Shown: piece by piece, positions 33,799 through 41,989 of the stretch
Position numbering within the stretch: the first letter of the stretch is position 1
How the letters are laid out: every line of letters begins with the position of its first letter
Assembly (NCBI RefSeq): GCF_022698165.1
Contig: NZ_JALDAY010000018.1
Span: forward strand, 1 to 64,000
Direction: 5' to 3'
Origin: Streptomyces cylindrosporus
GTDB taxonomy: Bacteria; Actinomycetota; Actinomycetes; Streptomycetales; Streptomycetaceae
Length of the DNA: 64,000 bases
Position numbers and translations under genes: made by a program
Notes under the pieces: generated by a model
What the model was told of the DNA's origin: nothing
What the model saw: the letters and a program-made list of their open reading frames with translations, nothing else
The model's database searches: none

Positions 33799-34491
33799 AT
33801 GGCGGACGGCGAGCGGCCGGGCCCCGACAGCCCGATCCGGGTGTTCCTGCTGGACGACCACGAAGTGGTACGGCGGGGGGTGCGCGACCTCCTCGACGAC
33901 GAGCCGGACATCAGCGTGGTCGGCGAGGCCTCCACGGCCGAGCAGGCGCTGGTCCGCGTCCCGGCGCTGCGACCGCGGGTGGCGGTCCTCGACGTACGCC
34001 TGCCCGACGGCGACGGCGTGAGCGTCTGCCGGGAACTGCGCTCGCACCTGCCCGACCTGGCCTGTCTCATGCTGACCTCGTTCGACGACGAGGAGGCCCT
34101 GCTGGACTCGATCATGGCCGGCGCGTCCGGGTACGTCCTCAAGCAGATCCAGGGCTCCGACCTGGTGTCGGCCGTGCGGACCGTAGCCGCGGGCCAGTCG
34201 CTGCTCGACCCGAGCGCCACCACGAGGCTGATGGCCCGGCTGCGCGGCGGGCACGAGCCGGAGGAGGAGCCGGACGCCCTGCCGGGCCTGACCGACCGGG
34301 AACGGGAGATCCTCGCCCTGATCGGCGAGGGCCTGACCAACCGGCAGATCGGCCAGCGGCTCTTCCTCGCCGAGAAGACGGTGAAGAACCACATCTCCCG
34401 CCTGCTGGCCAAGCTCGGGGTGGAGCGGCGCATCCAGGCCGCCGTGATCGCCACCCAGGCCCAGGACCGGCTCCGCCAGGAAGGCCGCTGA
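33799..34491 (+). CDS. devR: DevR/DosR-like response regulator (NarL/FixJ family)
   Basis: 230 residues. Receiver domain at about 12-130 with FLLDDHEVVRRG, phospho-acceptor D65 in VAVLDVRLPDGDG, and SGYVLKQI; LuxR-type HTH at about 160-220 (LTDREREILALIGEGLTNRQ; LAEKTVKNHISRLLAKLG). The recognition segment EKTVKN-x2-SRLLAKLG and a following ERR-x-QAAV closely match mycobacterial DosR. ATG 33799 after GGAGTGAGGAGCTTGCG. Four DosR-type boxes upstream. The cognate kinase is probably the GAF protein at 35800, with gap between them. Symbol by similarity; the Streptomyces name OsdR may be more apt. Confidence 0.88.
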   Translation: MADGERPGPDSPIRVFLLDDHEVVRRGVRDLLDDEPDISVVGEASTAEQALVRVPALRPRVAVLDVRLPDGDGVSVCRELRSHLPDLACLMLTSFDDEEALLDSIMAGASGYVLKQIQGSDLVSAVRTVAAGQSLLDPSATTRLMARLRGGHEPEEEPDALPGLTDREREILALIGEGLTNRQIGQRLFLAEKTVKNHISRLLAKLGVERRIQAAVIATQAQDRLRQEGR

Positions 34492-34527
34492 GGCCCCGGG
34501 GACCGGCTCCGCCGGGAAGGCCGCTGA
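34464..34527 (+). repeat. tandem duplication of the 3' end of the devR-like gene
   Basis: A 28-base segment containing the last codons and stop (34464-34491) recurs at 34500-34527 with one mismatch, period 36 bases. The second copy is non-coding and includes its own in-frame TGA. Confidence 0.85.
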
Positions 34528-34533
34528 AACCCA

Positions 34534-34547
34534 GGGCCGATCGTCCC
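34534..34547. promoter_or_regulatory. DosR-type box upstream of gap
   Basis: GGGCCGATCGTCCC, all fixed positions of GGGNC-N4-GNCCC, 102-115 bases before the GAPDH start. Confidence 0.5.
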
Positions 34548-34648
34548 GGGATCGTCCCCGTCCGGCCCAAGCCCCGCCGGGCCCGCTGTCAGCAGGCTGG
34601 CGGCATACCCCGGACACCGCCGGGGCAACGATCGGGAGGGCGACGGAC

Positions 34649-35677
34649 ATGAGCGTACGCGTGGGCATCAACGGCTTCGGCCGTATCGGACGCAACTACC
34701 TGCGCTGTGTGCTGGAGCGGGCGGAGAAGGGCACCGGCACACCGGTCGAGGTCGTCGCGGTCAACGACATCACCTCGCCGGCGACGCTGGCCCACCTGCT
34801 GGAGTACGACTCCACCTACGGCCGGCTGCACCGCACCGTCGAGCACGACGAGAACTCCCTCACGGTCGACGGCCACCGCGTCGCCGTGACCGCCGAGCGC
34901 GACCCGGCCGCCCTCGCCTGGGGCGAGTACGGCGTGGACATCGTCATCGAGTCCACCGGCCGCTTCCGCACCCGGGAGCAGGCCGGAGCGCACCTGAAGG
35001 CGGGCGCCCGCAAGGTCCTGCTCTCCGTGCCGGGCAAGGACGTCGACGCCACCCTCGTCATGGGGGTCAACGAAGGCACCTACGACCCGGACAGCGACCA
35101 CGTCGTGTCCAACGCCTCCTGCACCACCAACTGCGTGGCGCCCATGGTGAAGGTGCTCGACGAGCACTTCGGGATCGTCAAGGGCCTGATGACCACCATC
35201 CACGGCTACACCAACGACCAGGTCGTCCTGGACGGCCCGCACAAGGACCTGCGCCGGGGCCGCACCGCCGCCGTGAACATCATCCCCACCAGCACCGGGG
35301 CGGCACGGGCCGTCGGCCTCGTCCTGCCGGAACTGGCCGGGACCCTCGACGGGATCGCCGTGCGCGTGCCCGTGGAGGACGGCTCGCTGACCGACCTGAG
35401 CGTGCTCCTGGACCGGTCCGTGACCGCCGAGGAGGTCAACGCCGCGTACCGCGAGGCCGCCGAAGGACCGCTGAAGGGCGTGCTGCGGGTCTCCGACGCC
35501 CCGATCGTCTCCCGTGACGTCGTCGGCGACCCCGCCTCCTGCGTCCTGGACGCCCCGCTGACCCAGGCGAGCGGCGAACTCGTCAAGGTCTTCGGTTGGT
35601 ACGACAACGAGTGGGGCTACACCAACCGCCTGCTCGACCTCACCGAGTACGTCGCGGCCCGCCTTCCGGGCGTCTGA
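34649..35677 (+). CDS. gap: glyceraldehyde-3-phosphate dehydrogenase
   Basis: 342 residues. NAD-binding VGINGFGRIGRNYLR at the N-terminus, catalytic C158 in SNASCTTNCVAP, and WYDNEWGYTNRLLDL near the end. Oxidises glyceraldehyde 3-phosphate to 1,3-bisphosphoglycerate with NAD+ in glycolysis. Asp-type NAD specificity is not obvious in the segment VVAVNDITS, where an Asp follows VN as in NAD-linked forms. It sits between a DevR-like regulator and a DevS-like kinase with its own box, so it may be a hypoxia-induced isoenzyme beside a housekeeping copy elsewhere. Confidence 0.95.
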   Translation: MSVRVGINGFGRIGRNYLRCVLERAEKGTGTPVEVVAVNDITSPATLAHLLEYDSTYGRLHRTVEHDENSLTVDGHRVAVTAERDPAALAWGEYGVDIVIESTGRFRTREQAGAHLKAGARKVLLSVPGKDVDATLVMGVNEGTYDPDSDHVVSNASCTTNCVAPMVKVLDEHFGIVKGLMTTIHGYTNDQVVLDGPHKDLRRGRTAAVNIIPTSTGAARAVGLVLPELAGTLDGIAVRVPVEDGSLTDLSVLLDRSVTAEEVNAAYREAAEGPLKGVLRVSDAPIVSRDVVGDPASCVLDAPLTQASGELVKVFGWYDNEWGYTNRLLDLTEYVAARLPGV

Positions 35678-35799
35678 CCGGGCGCGCAGCCCCGCCCTGC
35701 CTGCAGGTCCCCCGTACCGCCCTCAGCCCTGGACCGTTACCGTGGCACATGACCGACGCGGTCGGCCGGCGGCGGTACTAGGGAGCTGGAGGAGCACCG

Positions 35800-37527
35800 G
35801 TGGGAAGTCCTGAGGGGACCCAGGATGCGCGCATAAGGCTTCCGCAGCTCAGGCTGGACGATCTGCTGGAGGAGCTGCAGGCCCGCCTCGACGCGGCCCG
35901 CGGCACGCGCGACCGGGTGCACAGCCTCCTGGAGGCGGTGCTCTCGGTCGGCCGCGAGCTCGACCTGGAGCAGGCCCTGCACAGCATCGTCGAGGCAGCG
36001 GCGACACTCGTCGACGCCGAGTACGCGGCCCTCGGCGTGATCGGCCCCGACGGCAGCCGGCTGTCGGCCTTCCACACCGTCGGCGTCAGCGACGAGCAGA
36101 TCGCCAGGATCGGCCCCTACCCCGAGGGCCACGGAATCCTCGGCGAACTCATCCGCCACCCCGAGCCGCTGCGGCTGGTGAAGATCTCCCAGCACCCGGC
36201 GTCGTACGGCTTCCCGGCCCACCACCCGCCGATGAACACCTTCCTCGGAGTCCCGATCCGGGTGCGCGACCAGGTGTTCGGCAACCTGTACCTGACGGAG
36301 AAGCGCGGCGGGGTGCAGTTCGACGAGGAGGACGAGTCGGTGCTGGCGACCCTCGCCGTGGCCGCCGGTGTCGCGATCGACAACGCCCGCCTGTACGAGG
36401 AGTCCAGGCTCCGCGAACGCTGGCTGGAGGCCAACGCCGAAGTCACCCACAACCTGATGTCCGGCGGCCCCGGCAGCGAGGTCCTCGGGCTGATCGCCGA
36501 GCGGGCCGGAGAGATCACCGGATCGGCGCTGGCGGTGGTCGCGCTGCCCATGGAGGACACCGGGTCCCTCGCCGTGGAGATCGCCGTCGGGATGGACGCC
36601 GAGGCACACCGGGGCCTCGTGCTGCCCATGGACACGAGCCTGATGGGGCTGGCCTTCTCCGGAGGCGCCCCGATCACCAGCGAGGACGTGGCCCACGACC
36701 GGCGGATCTCCCCGGAGCCGCCGCGCTTCCAGGGCCTGGGCCCCGCCGTGGCCGTGCCCATCGGCACGGGCGAGGCGGGCACGCGTGGCGTGGTCCTGCT
36801 GGCGCGCAGGGCCGGTCAGCCCGGGTACACGGCGGCGGAGACCGTGCCCCTGCAGGCCTTCGCCGCGCAGGCAGCCATCGCGATGGAACTCGCGGAGCGC
36901 AGGCGGGACGCCGAGGAGATCGCGGTGCTCCAGGACCGCGACCGGATCGCCCGGGACCTGCACGACCTGGCGATCCAGCGCCTGTTCGCCACCGGCATGA
37001 CCCTGCAGAGCGCGGGCCGCTTCATCGAGCACCAGGAGGCTGCCGAGCGGGTGGTGCGGGCGGTCGACGACCTGGACGAGACCATCAAGATCATCAGGTC
37101 GACGATCTTCGGTCTGCGCGCGCGTGAGGGCGGTGCCGGGACGGGCCTGCGCGCCCGCGTGGTGCGCGTGGTCGGCGAGGCGGCGCCGGTGCTCGGCTTC
37201 GCGCCGAGCCTGCGGATGGAGGGACTGCTGGACACCGATGTGCCGCGGGAGGTCGCCGACCATGTGGTGGCCGTCCTGTCCGAGGCGCTCACCAATGTCG
37301 CCCGGCATGCCAGGGCCCGCCGCAGCGACGTCGTCCTGGAGCTGAACGGAGGGGAGATCCGGTTGACGGTGTCGGACGACGGCGTGGGCATCCCGCCCGA
37401 GGGCCGGCGCAGCGGCCTGCGCAACATGGCCGAGCGCGCCGAACAACTGGGGGGAGCCCTGGACCTCGGCGGCGGTGCCGAGGGCGGCAGCGTGCTCGTG
37501 TGGCACGCGCCGGTGCTCCCCAAGTAG
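35800..37527 (+). CDS. devS: DevS/DosT-like GAF-domain sensor histidine kinase
   Basis: 575 residues from GTG 35800. GAF-A at about 50-200, GAF-B at about 225-375, then a HisKA_3 dimerisation domain with H388 in RDRIARDLHDLAIQRLFA, and a HATPase (ALTNVARHARARRSD; DDGVGIPPEGRRSGL). GAF-A contains HPASYGFPAHHPPM, nearly the DosS segment that carries its proximal haem ligand; H141 is the likely equivalent of DosS His149. This supports haem-based O2/NO/CO or redox sensing and phosphotransfer to the DevR-like regulator encoded upstream. No membrane segments, so cytosolic. Confidence 0.9.
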   Translation: MGSPEGTQDARIRLPQLRLDDLLEELQARLDAARGTRDRVHSLLEAVLSVGRELDLEQALHSIVEAAATLVDAEYAALGVIGPDGSRLSAFHTVGVSDEQIARIGPYPEGHGILGELIRHPEPLRLVKISQHPASYGFPAHHPPMNTFLGVPIRVRDQVFGNLYLTEKRGGVQFDEEDESVLATLAVAAGVAIDNARLYEESRLRERWLEANAEVTHNLMSGGPGSEVLGLIAERAGEITGSALAVVALPMEDTGSLAVEIAVGMDAEAHRGLVLPMDTSLMGLAFSGGAPITSEDVAHDRRISPEPPRFQGLGPAVAVPIGTGEAGTRGVVLLARRAGQPGYTAAETVPLQAFAAQAAIAMELAERRRDAEEIAVLQDRDRIARDLHDLAIQRLFATGMTLQSAGRFIEHQEAAERVVRAVDDLDETIKIIRSTIFGLRAREGGAGTGLRARVVRVVGEAAPVLGFAPSLRMEGLLDTDVPREVADHVVAVLSEALTNVARHARARRSDVVLELNGGEIRLTVSDDGVGIPPEGRRSGLRNMAERAEQLGGALDLGGGAEGGSVLVWHAPVLPK

Positions 37528-37617
37528 GCGCGCCCGCAGCAGCGTCCTCGCCGCGCGTCACCTGAATCCCCGCGTGCCGAGTCCCTCCCGATCCGAGCCC
37601 GAGCGGCCCCTGCCGCA

Positions 37618-37631
37618 GGGACGTTCGGCCT
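37618..37631. promoter_or_regulatory. possible DosR-type box (13/14)
   Basis: GGGACGTTCGGCCT, 70-83 bases before the GAF-regulator start at 37701; one mismatch. Confidence 0.35.
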
Positions 37632-37700
37632 CTCCAGCCCTCCCCGTGCCGGAGTGAGGCTGGTGGTGCCGGTCCGGGAGGACGGCATCCAGGAGGTGAC

Positions 37701-38984
37701 ATGGACGCTTCCACAGCGGCCCCGGCTTCCGCGCTGCGCGCCGCGCACGAGCGGCTCGCGGACTCGCCCGGAGCACCACGAGCCGTGCGCGGCCTGGTCG
37801 CCGAGTCGTGGCGGCGCTGCGCCGCCTGTGACCTACGGGCCGACGGCGGCCGGCTGCCCCCTGTGCGGGCCACGCCGGAGGAACTGACCGCCTACCGCCG
37901 TGCGCATCCACTGGCCGCCGTGCTGCCCCTGTTCCGGGAGCTGCTGGGGGCCGGTGCCGCCGACGACGGCCACCTCTTCGCGGTCGGCGACGCCGACGGG
38001 ACCCTGCTGTGGGTGGAGGGGGACTCCACCACCCTGCGGCGGGCCGAGTCCATGAACTTCGCCGAGGGCGCCCTGTGGGCCGAGGCACAGGCCGGGACGA
38101 ACGCCCCCGGCACCGCCCTGCAACTGGCGCGCCCCGTCCAGATCGTGGCCGGCGAGCACTACAGCCCGGCGGTGCACGACTGGTCCTGTGCCGCAGCACC
38201 CGTCAGGGACCTCGCCACCGGCCGGGTCCTGGGCGTCGTGGACCTCACGGGCGGCGCCACCATCGCCACGCCTCCCGCGTTCGCCGCCGTGCGTGCCGCC
38301 GCGCTGGCGGCGGAGGCGGAACTCGCACACCGGCCGTCCGGGCCGCCGGGCACCGACGCACGGCTGACCGCGCTGGGCCGCGACAGCGCGGTCCTGGAGA
38401 CCGATGGACGCCTGTTCCAGCTCAGCCCGCGGCACAGCGAGATCGTCGTCGCACTGGCCCTCGCGGGCCACGGGGTGAGCGGGGAACGGCTCGCCGTCGA
38501 CCTGTCCGAGCGGGAGGTACCGGCCTCGACACTGCGTGCCGAGATGACGCGGCTGCGCGCGGTGCTCGGCCCCGGCCTGCTCGGCTCCCGCCCGTACGCG
38601 CTGCTGTGCACCGTGCGCAGCGACTTCACCGACGTGGCCGAGCTGCTCGCGGCGGGCCGCGTCGCCGAGGCGCTCGCCCGCTACCCCGGCCCGCTGCTGC
38701 CGCGCTCCGAGGCGCCGGTGGTGGTGGAGCAACGGCGCGCCCTGGAGCAGCAGTTGCGCGGCGCCGTACTCGCCGCCGGCGACACCGTGCTGCTGCGCCG
38801 CTGGGTGGGCGCCGAATGGGGCACGGACGACGCCTCCGCGTGGCTGGCGCTCGCCCACCGGCTCCCGGGCGGCTCCGCGCAGCGGGCCGCGGCCGCGGCA
38901 CGGGCCCGCGCGCTGGACTCCCGGCTGACGGTCGGACCGCGGCTCGTCCGGCATGCAGCGTGGTTGCAGCGTTCCCGCTCCTAG
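37701..38984 (+). CDS. GAF-domain transcriptional regulator (AcoR-like N-terminus)
   Basis: 427 residues. The N-terminal half (VAESWRRCAACDLRADG; EGDSTTLRRAESMNF; EGALWAEAQAGTNAPGTALQ; VHDWSCAAAPVRD; GVVDLTGG) matches the GAF sensor of acetoin/alcohol-responsive AcoR-type activators. The C-terminal half lacks the sigma-54 AAA+ domain and instead seems to carry a winged-helix-like segment (LSPRHSEIVVALAL; SGERLAVDLSEREVPASTLR; LGSRPYALLCTV). Streptomyces has no sigma-54, so this is the usual actinobacterial form. Directly upstream of the aldehyde dehydrogenase gene, its likely target. A TGCAGCGT repeat (38954-38961, 38965-38972) lies at its 3' end. Confidence 0.83.
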   Translation: MDASTAAPASALRAAHERLADSPGAPRAVRGLVAESWRRCAACDLRADGGRLPPVRATPEELTAYRRAHPLAAVLPLFRELLGAGAADDGHLFAVGDADGTLLWVEGDSTTLRRAESMNFAEGALWAEAQAGTNAPGTALQLARPVQIVAGEHYSPAVHDWSCAAAPVRDLATGRVLGVVDLTGGATIATPPAFAAVRAAALAAEAELAHRPSGPPGTDARLTALGRDSAVLETDGRLFQLSPRHSEIVVALALAGHGVSGERLAVDLSEREVPASTLRAEMTRLRAVLGPGLLGSRPYALLCTVRSDFTDVAELLAAGRVAEALARYPGPLLPRSEAPVVVEQRRALEQQLRGAVLAAGDTVLLRRWVGAEWGTDDASAWLALAHRLPGGSAQRAAAAARARALDSRLTVGPRLVRHAAWLQRSRS

Positions 38985-39029
38985 CGTCTGGACCATCACC
39001 CGATCGTCGTGTCCGGAAAGGGGACGATC

Positions 39030-40550
39030 ATGAAGTACCAGCCTCCCGGCAGGCCCGGCAGTCCCGTGGACGTCGCGCCCCGGTACGAGAACTTCATCGG
39101 TGGCAAGTGGCAGGCGCCCAGCACCGGCCAGTACTCCGTCGACCTGTGCCCCGCGACCGCCAAGCCGCTCTGCGAGGTCCCGAAGTCGGGCGCCGAGGAC
39201 ATCGAACTCGCCCTGGACGCCGCGCACTCCGCCAAGGACGCCTGGGGGGAGGCCTCCACGGCCCAGCGCGCCGCCGTCCTGAACAAGGTGGCCGACGCCA
39301 TCGACGCCCACCGCGAGGAACTCGCCGTCGCGGAGAGCTGGGACAACGGCAAGCCGGTCCGCGAGACCCTGGCCGCCGACATCCCCCTCGCGGCCGACCA
39401 CTTCCGCTACTTCGCGGCCGCGATCCGGGCCGAGGAGAGCGAGATCACCGAGATCGACAAGGACCTGATCGCCTATCACTTCCACGAGCCGCTCGGCGTG
39501 GTCGGCCAGATCATCCCCTTCAACTTCCCGCTGCTGATGGCCGCGTGGAAGCTGGCACCGGCGCTCGCCGCGGGCAACACCTCGGTGCTCAAGCCCGCCT
39601 CCCCGACCCCGTGGTCGATCCTGAAGCTGATGGAGGTCGTCGGCGACATCCTGCCACCCGGCACGGTCAACGTCGTGGGCGGACCCGGCGCCGAGATCGG
39701 CAAGGCCCTCGCCACCAACAAGCGCATCGCCAAGGTCGCCTTCACCGGCGAGACCACCACCGGCCGGCTGATCATGCAGTACGCGTCCCAGAACATCATC
39801 CCGGTCACCCTGGAACTGGGCGGCAAGTCGCCGAACATCTTCTTCAACGACGTGGCCGCGGCCGACGACGACTTCCTGAACAAGGCCGTCGAGGGACTGG
39901 TGCTCTACGCGTTCAACAAGGGCGAGGTGTGCACCTGCCCCTCCCGCGCGCTCATCCAGGAGGACATCTACGAGGAGTTCATGGGCCGCTGCCTGGAGCG
40001 CATCCGCGCCATCAAGCAGGGCGACCCGCTCGACACCGAGACCATGATCGGCCCGCAGGTGTCCAAGCAGCAGATCGAGAAGATCGCGTCGTACGTCGAG
40101 ATCGGCGTCAAGGAGGGCGCCGAGCTCCTGACCGGCGGCCACCGGCCCACCGTCGGCGGCGAGTTCACCGACGGCTACTTCTACGAGCCGACCGTCCTCA
40201 AGGGCCACAACAAGATGCGGGTCTTCCAGGAGGAGATCTTCGGACCCGTCCTCGCCGTGACCACGTTCAAGGACGAGGCCGAGGCACTGGAGATCGCCAA
40301 CGACACGCTGTACGGCCTCGGGGCCGGTGTGTGGAGCCGCGACACCCGCCGCACCTACCGGATGGGCCGGGCCATCAAGGCCGGCCGCGTCTGGACGAAC
40401 TGCTACCACCAGTACCCCGCGGGTGCCGCGTTCGGTGGCTACAAGGTCTCCGGCATCGGCCGCGAGACGCACAAGATGATGCTCGAGCACTACAGCCAGA
40501 CCAAGAACCTCCTGGTCAGCTACAGCGACAAGCCGCTCGGGCTGTTCTAG
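39030..40550 (+). CDS. NAD-dependent aldehyde dehydrogenase
   Basis: 506 residues. Classic ALDH fold: YENFIGGKWQAP, GVVGQIIPFNFPLLMAAWK, VAFTGETTTGRLIM, catalytic Glu in TLELGGKSPNIFF and nucleophile C301 in KGEVCTCPSRAL. Similar to acetaldehyde dehydrogenases of the ExaC/AldB type. It would oxidise acetaldehyde or similar aldehydes to acids with NAD+. Start ATG 39030 after GGAAAGGGGACGATC; a GTG at 39009 would add seven residues. Followed after 15 bases by a DUF779 gene and then an alcohol dehydrogenase, forming an alcohol/aldehyde unit. Confidence 0.94.
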   Translation: MKYQPPGRPGSPVDVAPRYENFIGGKWQAPSTGQYSVDLCPATAKPLCEVPKSGAEDIELALDAAHSAKDAWGEASTAQRAAVLNKVADAIDAHREELAVAESWDNGKPVRETLAADIPLAADHFRYFAAAIRAEESEITEIDKDLIAYHFHEPLGVVGQIIPFNFPLLMAAWKLAPALAAGNTSVLKPASPTPWSILKLMEVVGDILPPGTVNVVGGPGAEIGKALATNKRIAKVAFTGETTTGRLIMQYASQNIIPVTLELGGKSPNIFFNDVAAADDDFLNKAVEGLVLYAFNKGEVCTCPSRALIQEDIYEEFMGRCLERIRAIKQGDPLDTETMIGPQVSKQQIEKIASYVEIGVKEGAELLTGGHRPTVGGEFTDGYFYEPTVLKGHNKMRVFQEEIFGPVLAVTTFKDEAEALEIANDTLYGLGAGVWSRDTRRTYRMGRAIKAGRVWTNCYHQYPAGAAFGGYKVSGIGRETHKMMLEHYSQTKNLLVSYSDKPLGLF

Positions 40551-40565
40551 GAGAGGTGCGGCGAC

Positions 40566-40925
40566 ATGCCCGAGAACGGCACCGTCGGACGCGTCACCGC
40601 CACGCGGGCGGCGCGCAGGGCCATCGCGGCCCTGTGCGCCTCCCGCGGCGGGCCGGTGATGTTCGTCCAGTCGGGCGGCTGCTGCGACGGCAGCGACCCG
40701 ATGTGCTTCCCGGGCGGCGAACTCGCCCTGGGAGACGGCGACATGCTCGTCGGCGTGGTGGAGGGCTGCACCTTCCACACGGACGCCGCACAGTACGAGG
40801 CGCTCGGCCGCCCCTTCTACGTCCTGGACGTCGAAGAGGGCGCACCGGGCGGATTCTCCCTCGCAGCCGGAGACGGGCTGCACTTCGTGACCCGGGTCAA
40901 GGCGCCCCGGAAACAGACCAGTTGA
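40566..40925 (+). CDS. DUF779 family protein
   Basis: 119 residues. Cys-rich segment VQSGGCCDGSDPMCFPGGE at about 38-56 and ALGRPFYVLDVEEGAPGGFS are the hallmarks of DUF779, small proteins habitually encoded next to aldehyde dehydrogenases. The biochemical role is unknown; the clustered Cys could bind metal. It lies 15 bases after the aldehyde dehydrogenase and 11 before the alcohol dehydrogenase, clearly one operon. Confidence 0.88.
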   Translation: MPENGTVGRVTATRAARRAIAALCASRGGPVMFVQSGGCCDGSDPMCFPGGELALGDGDMLVGVVEGCTFHTDAAQYEALGRPFYVLDVEEGAPGGFSLAAGDGLHFVTRVKAPRKQTS

Positions 40926-40936
40926 GGAGAGGAACG

Positions 40937-41950
40937 ATGAAGGCAGCGGTCGTCACCGACTTCGGCAAGCCCCTGGAGATCCAGGAGCTGCCGACACCCG
41001 AGCCCGGCCCCGGCCAGGTACTCGTGAAGATGGAGGCCTCCGGCCTCTGCCACACCGACATCCACGCCGCCCACGGCGACTGGCCGGTCAAGCCCCGGCC
41101 GCCGTTCATCCCCGGCCACGAGGGCATCGGCCCCGTGACCGCCGTCGGCGCCGGCGTCTCCACCGACCTGATCGGCAAGCGGGTCGCCGTCCCGTGGCTC
41201 GGCTCGTCCTGCGGCACCTGCCGCTACTGCGTCTCCGGCTGGGAGACCCTGTGCGAGGCGCAGGTCAACTCCGGCTACTCCGTGGACGGTTGCTACGCCG
41301 AGTACGCCGTCGCGAGCGCGGGCGCGGTCGTCCGGGTCCCGGACGGTGTCACGTCCTTCGACGCGGCGCCCCTGACCTGCGCGGGCGTCACCACCTACAA
41401 GGCGATCAAGGTCGCCCGCGTGGTCCCGGCCGAACGCGTCGCGGTCTTCGGCATCGGCGGCCTCGGCCACCTCGCGCTGCAGTACGCGCGCCTGGTGGGC
41501 GGCCTGGTCACCGCCGTCGACCTGGAACCCGACAAGCTGGGCCTGGCCCACCGGCTCGGCGCCGACCAGATCGTCAACGCCCGCACCCACGACCCGGTCG
41601 AGGAGATCAGGAAGGCCGGCGGCGCGGACGTCGCGGTGGTGCTGGCCGCCGCACCCAAGGCGTTCGAGCAGGCGTACAGGTCCCTCAACCGCGGCGGACG
41701 GCTCGTCATGGTCGCCCTGCCCGCGGACGACGCGGCCATCAACGTGCCGATCTTCGAGACCGTCCTGGGCGGCATCTCGGTCATCGGCTCCATCGTCGGC
41801 ACCCGCCAGGACCTGACCGAGGTGTTCGCGCTGCACGCGGCCGGACGCACCCAGGTCATCGCCGAGACCCGGCGCCTGGACGAGGTCAACGACTCCTTCG
41901 ACGAGGTCCTCGGCGGCCGGGCCGAAGCCCGGCTCGTCTTCGAGTTCTGA
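40937..41950 (+). CDS. adhP: zinc-dependent alcohol dehydrogenase (AdhP type)
   Basis: 337 residues. Catalytic zinc ligands in GLCHTDIHAAHG and GHEGIG, structural zinc Cys in CGTCRYCVSGWETLC, NAD-binding AVFGIGGLGHLALQYA. Likely interconverts ethanol and acetaldehyde with NAD(H). Located with the aldehyde dehydrogenase it may either consume alcohols or, when oxygen is short, reduce acetaldehyde to regenerate NAD+. A small inverted repeat (GACCCG/CGGGTC, 41951-41969) directly after the stop separates it from the transhydrogenase genes. Confidence 0.94.
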   Translation: MKAAVVTDFGKPLEIQELPTPEPGPGQVLVKMEASGLCHTDIHAAHGDWPVKPRPPFIPGHEGIGPVTAVGAGVSTDLIGKRVAVPWLGSSCGTCRYCVSGWETLCEAQVNSGYSVDGCYAEYAVASAGAVVRVPDGVTSFDAAPLTCAGVTTYKAIKVARVVPAERVAVFGIGGLGHLALQYARLVGGLVTAVDLEPDKLGLAHRLGADQIVNARTHDPVEEIRKAGGADVAVVLAAAPKAFEQAYRSLNRGGRLVMVALPADDAAINVPIFETVLGGISVIGSIVGTRQDLTEVFALHAAGRTQVIAETRRLDEVNDSFDEVLGGRAEARLVFEF

Positions 41951-41989
41951 GACCCGCCACCACCGGGTCACACAGAGAGGCAGCAGATC

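Noticed and set aside
34492..34648. A riboswitch or leader peptide before gap
   Set aside because: The region is explained by the tandem repeat and a DosR-type box; no conserved riboswitch core is visible.
37833..40883. Minus-strand frame of 1016 codons
   Set aside because: Antisense to the GAF regulator, aldehyde dehydrogenase and DUF779 genes, which have clear motifs.
38009..41950. Plus-strand frame of 1313 codons spanning several genes
   Set aside because: Only its last 337 codons (the alcohol dehydrogenase from ATG 40937) are real; the rest is an off-frame read of the regulator and aldehyde dehydrogenase.
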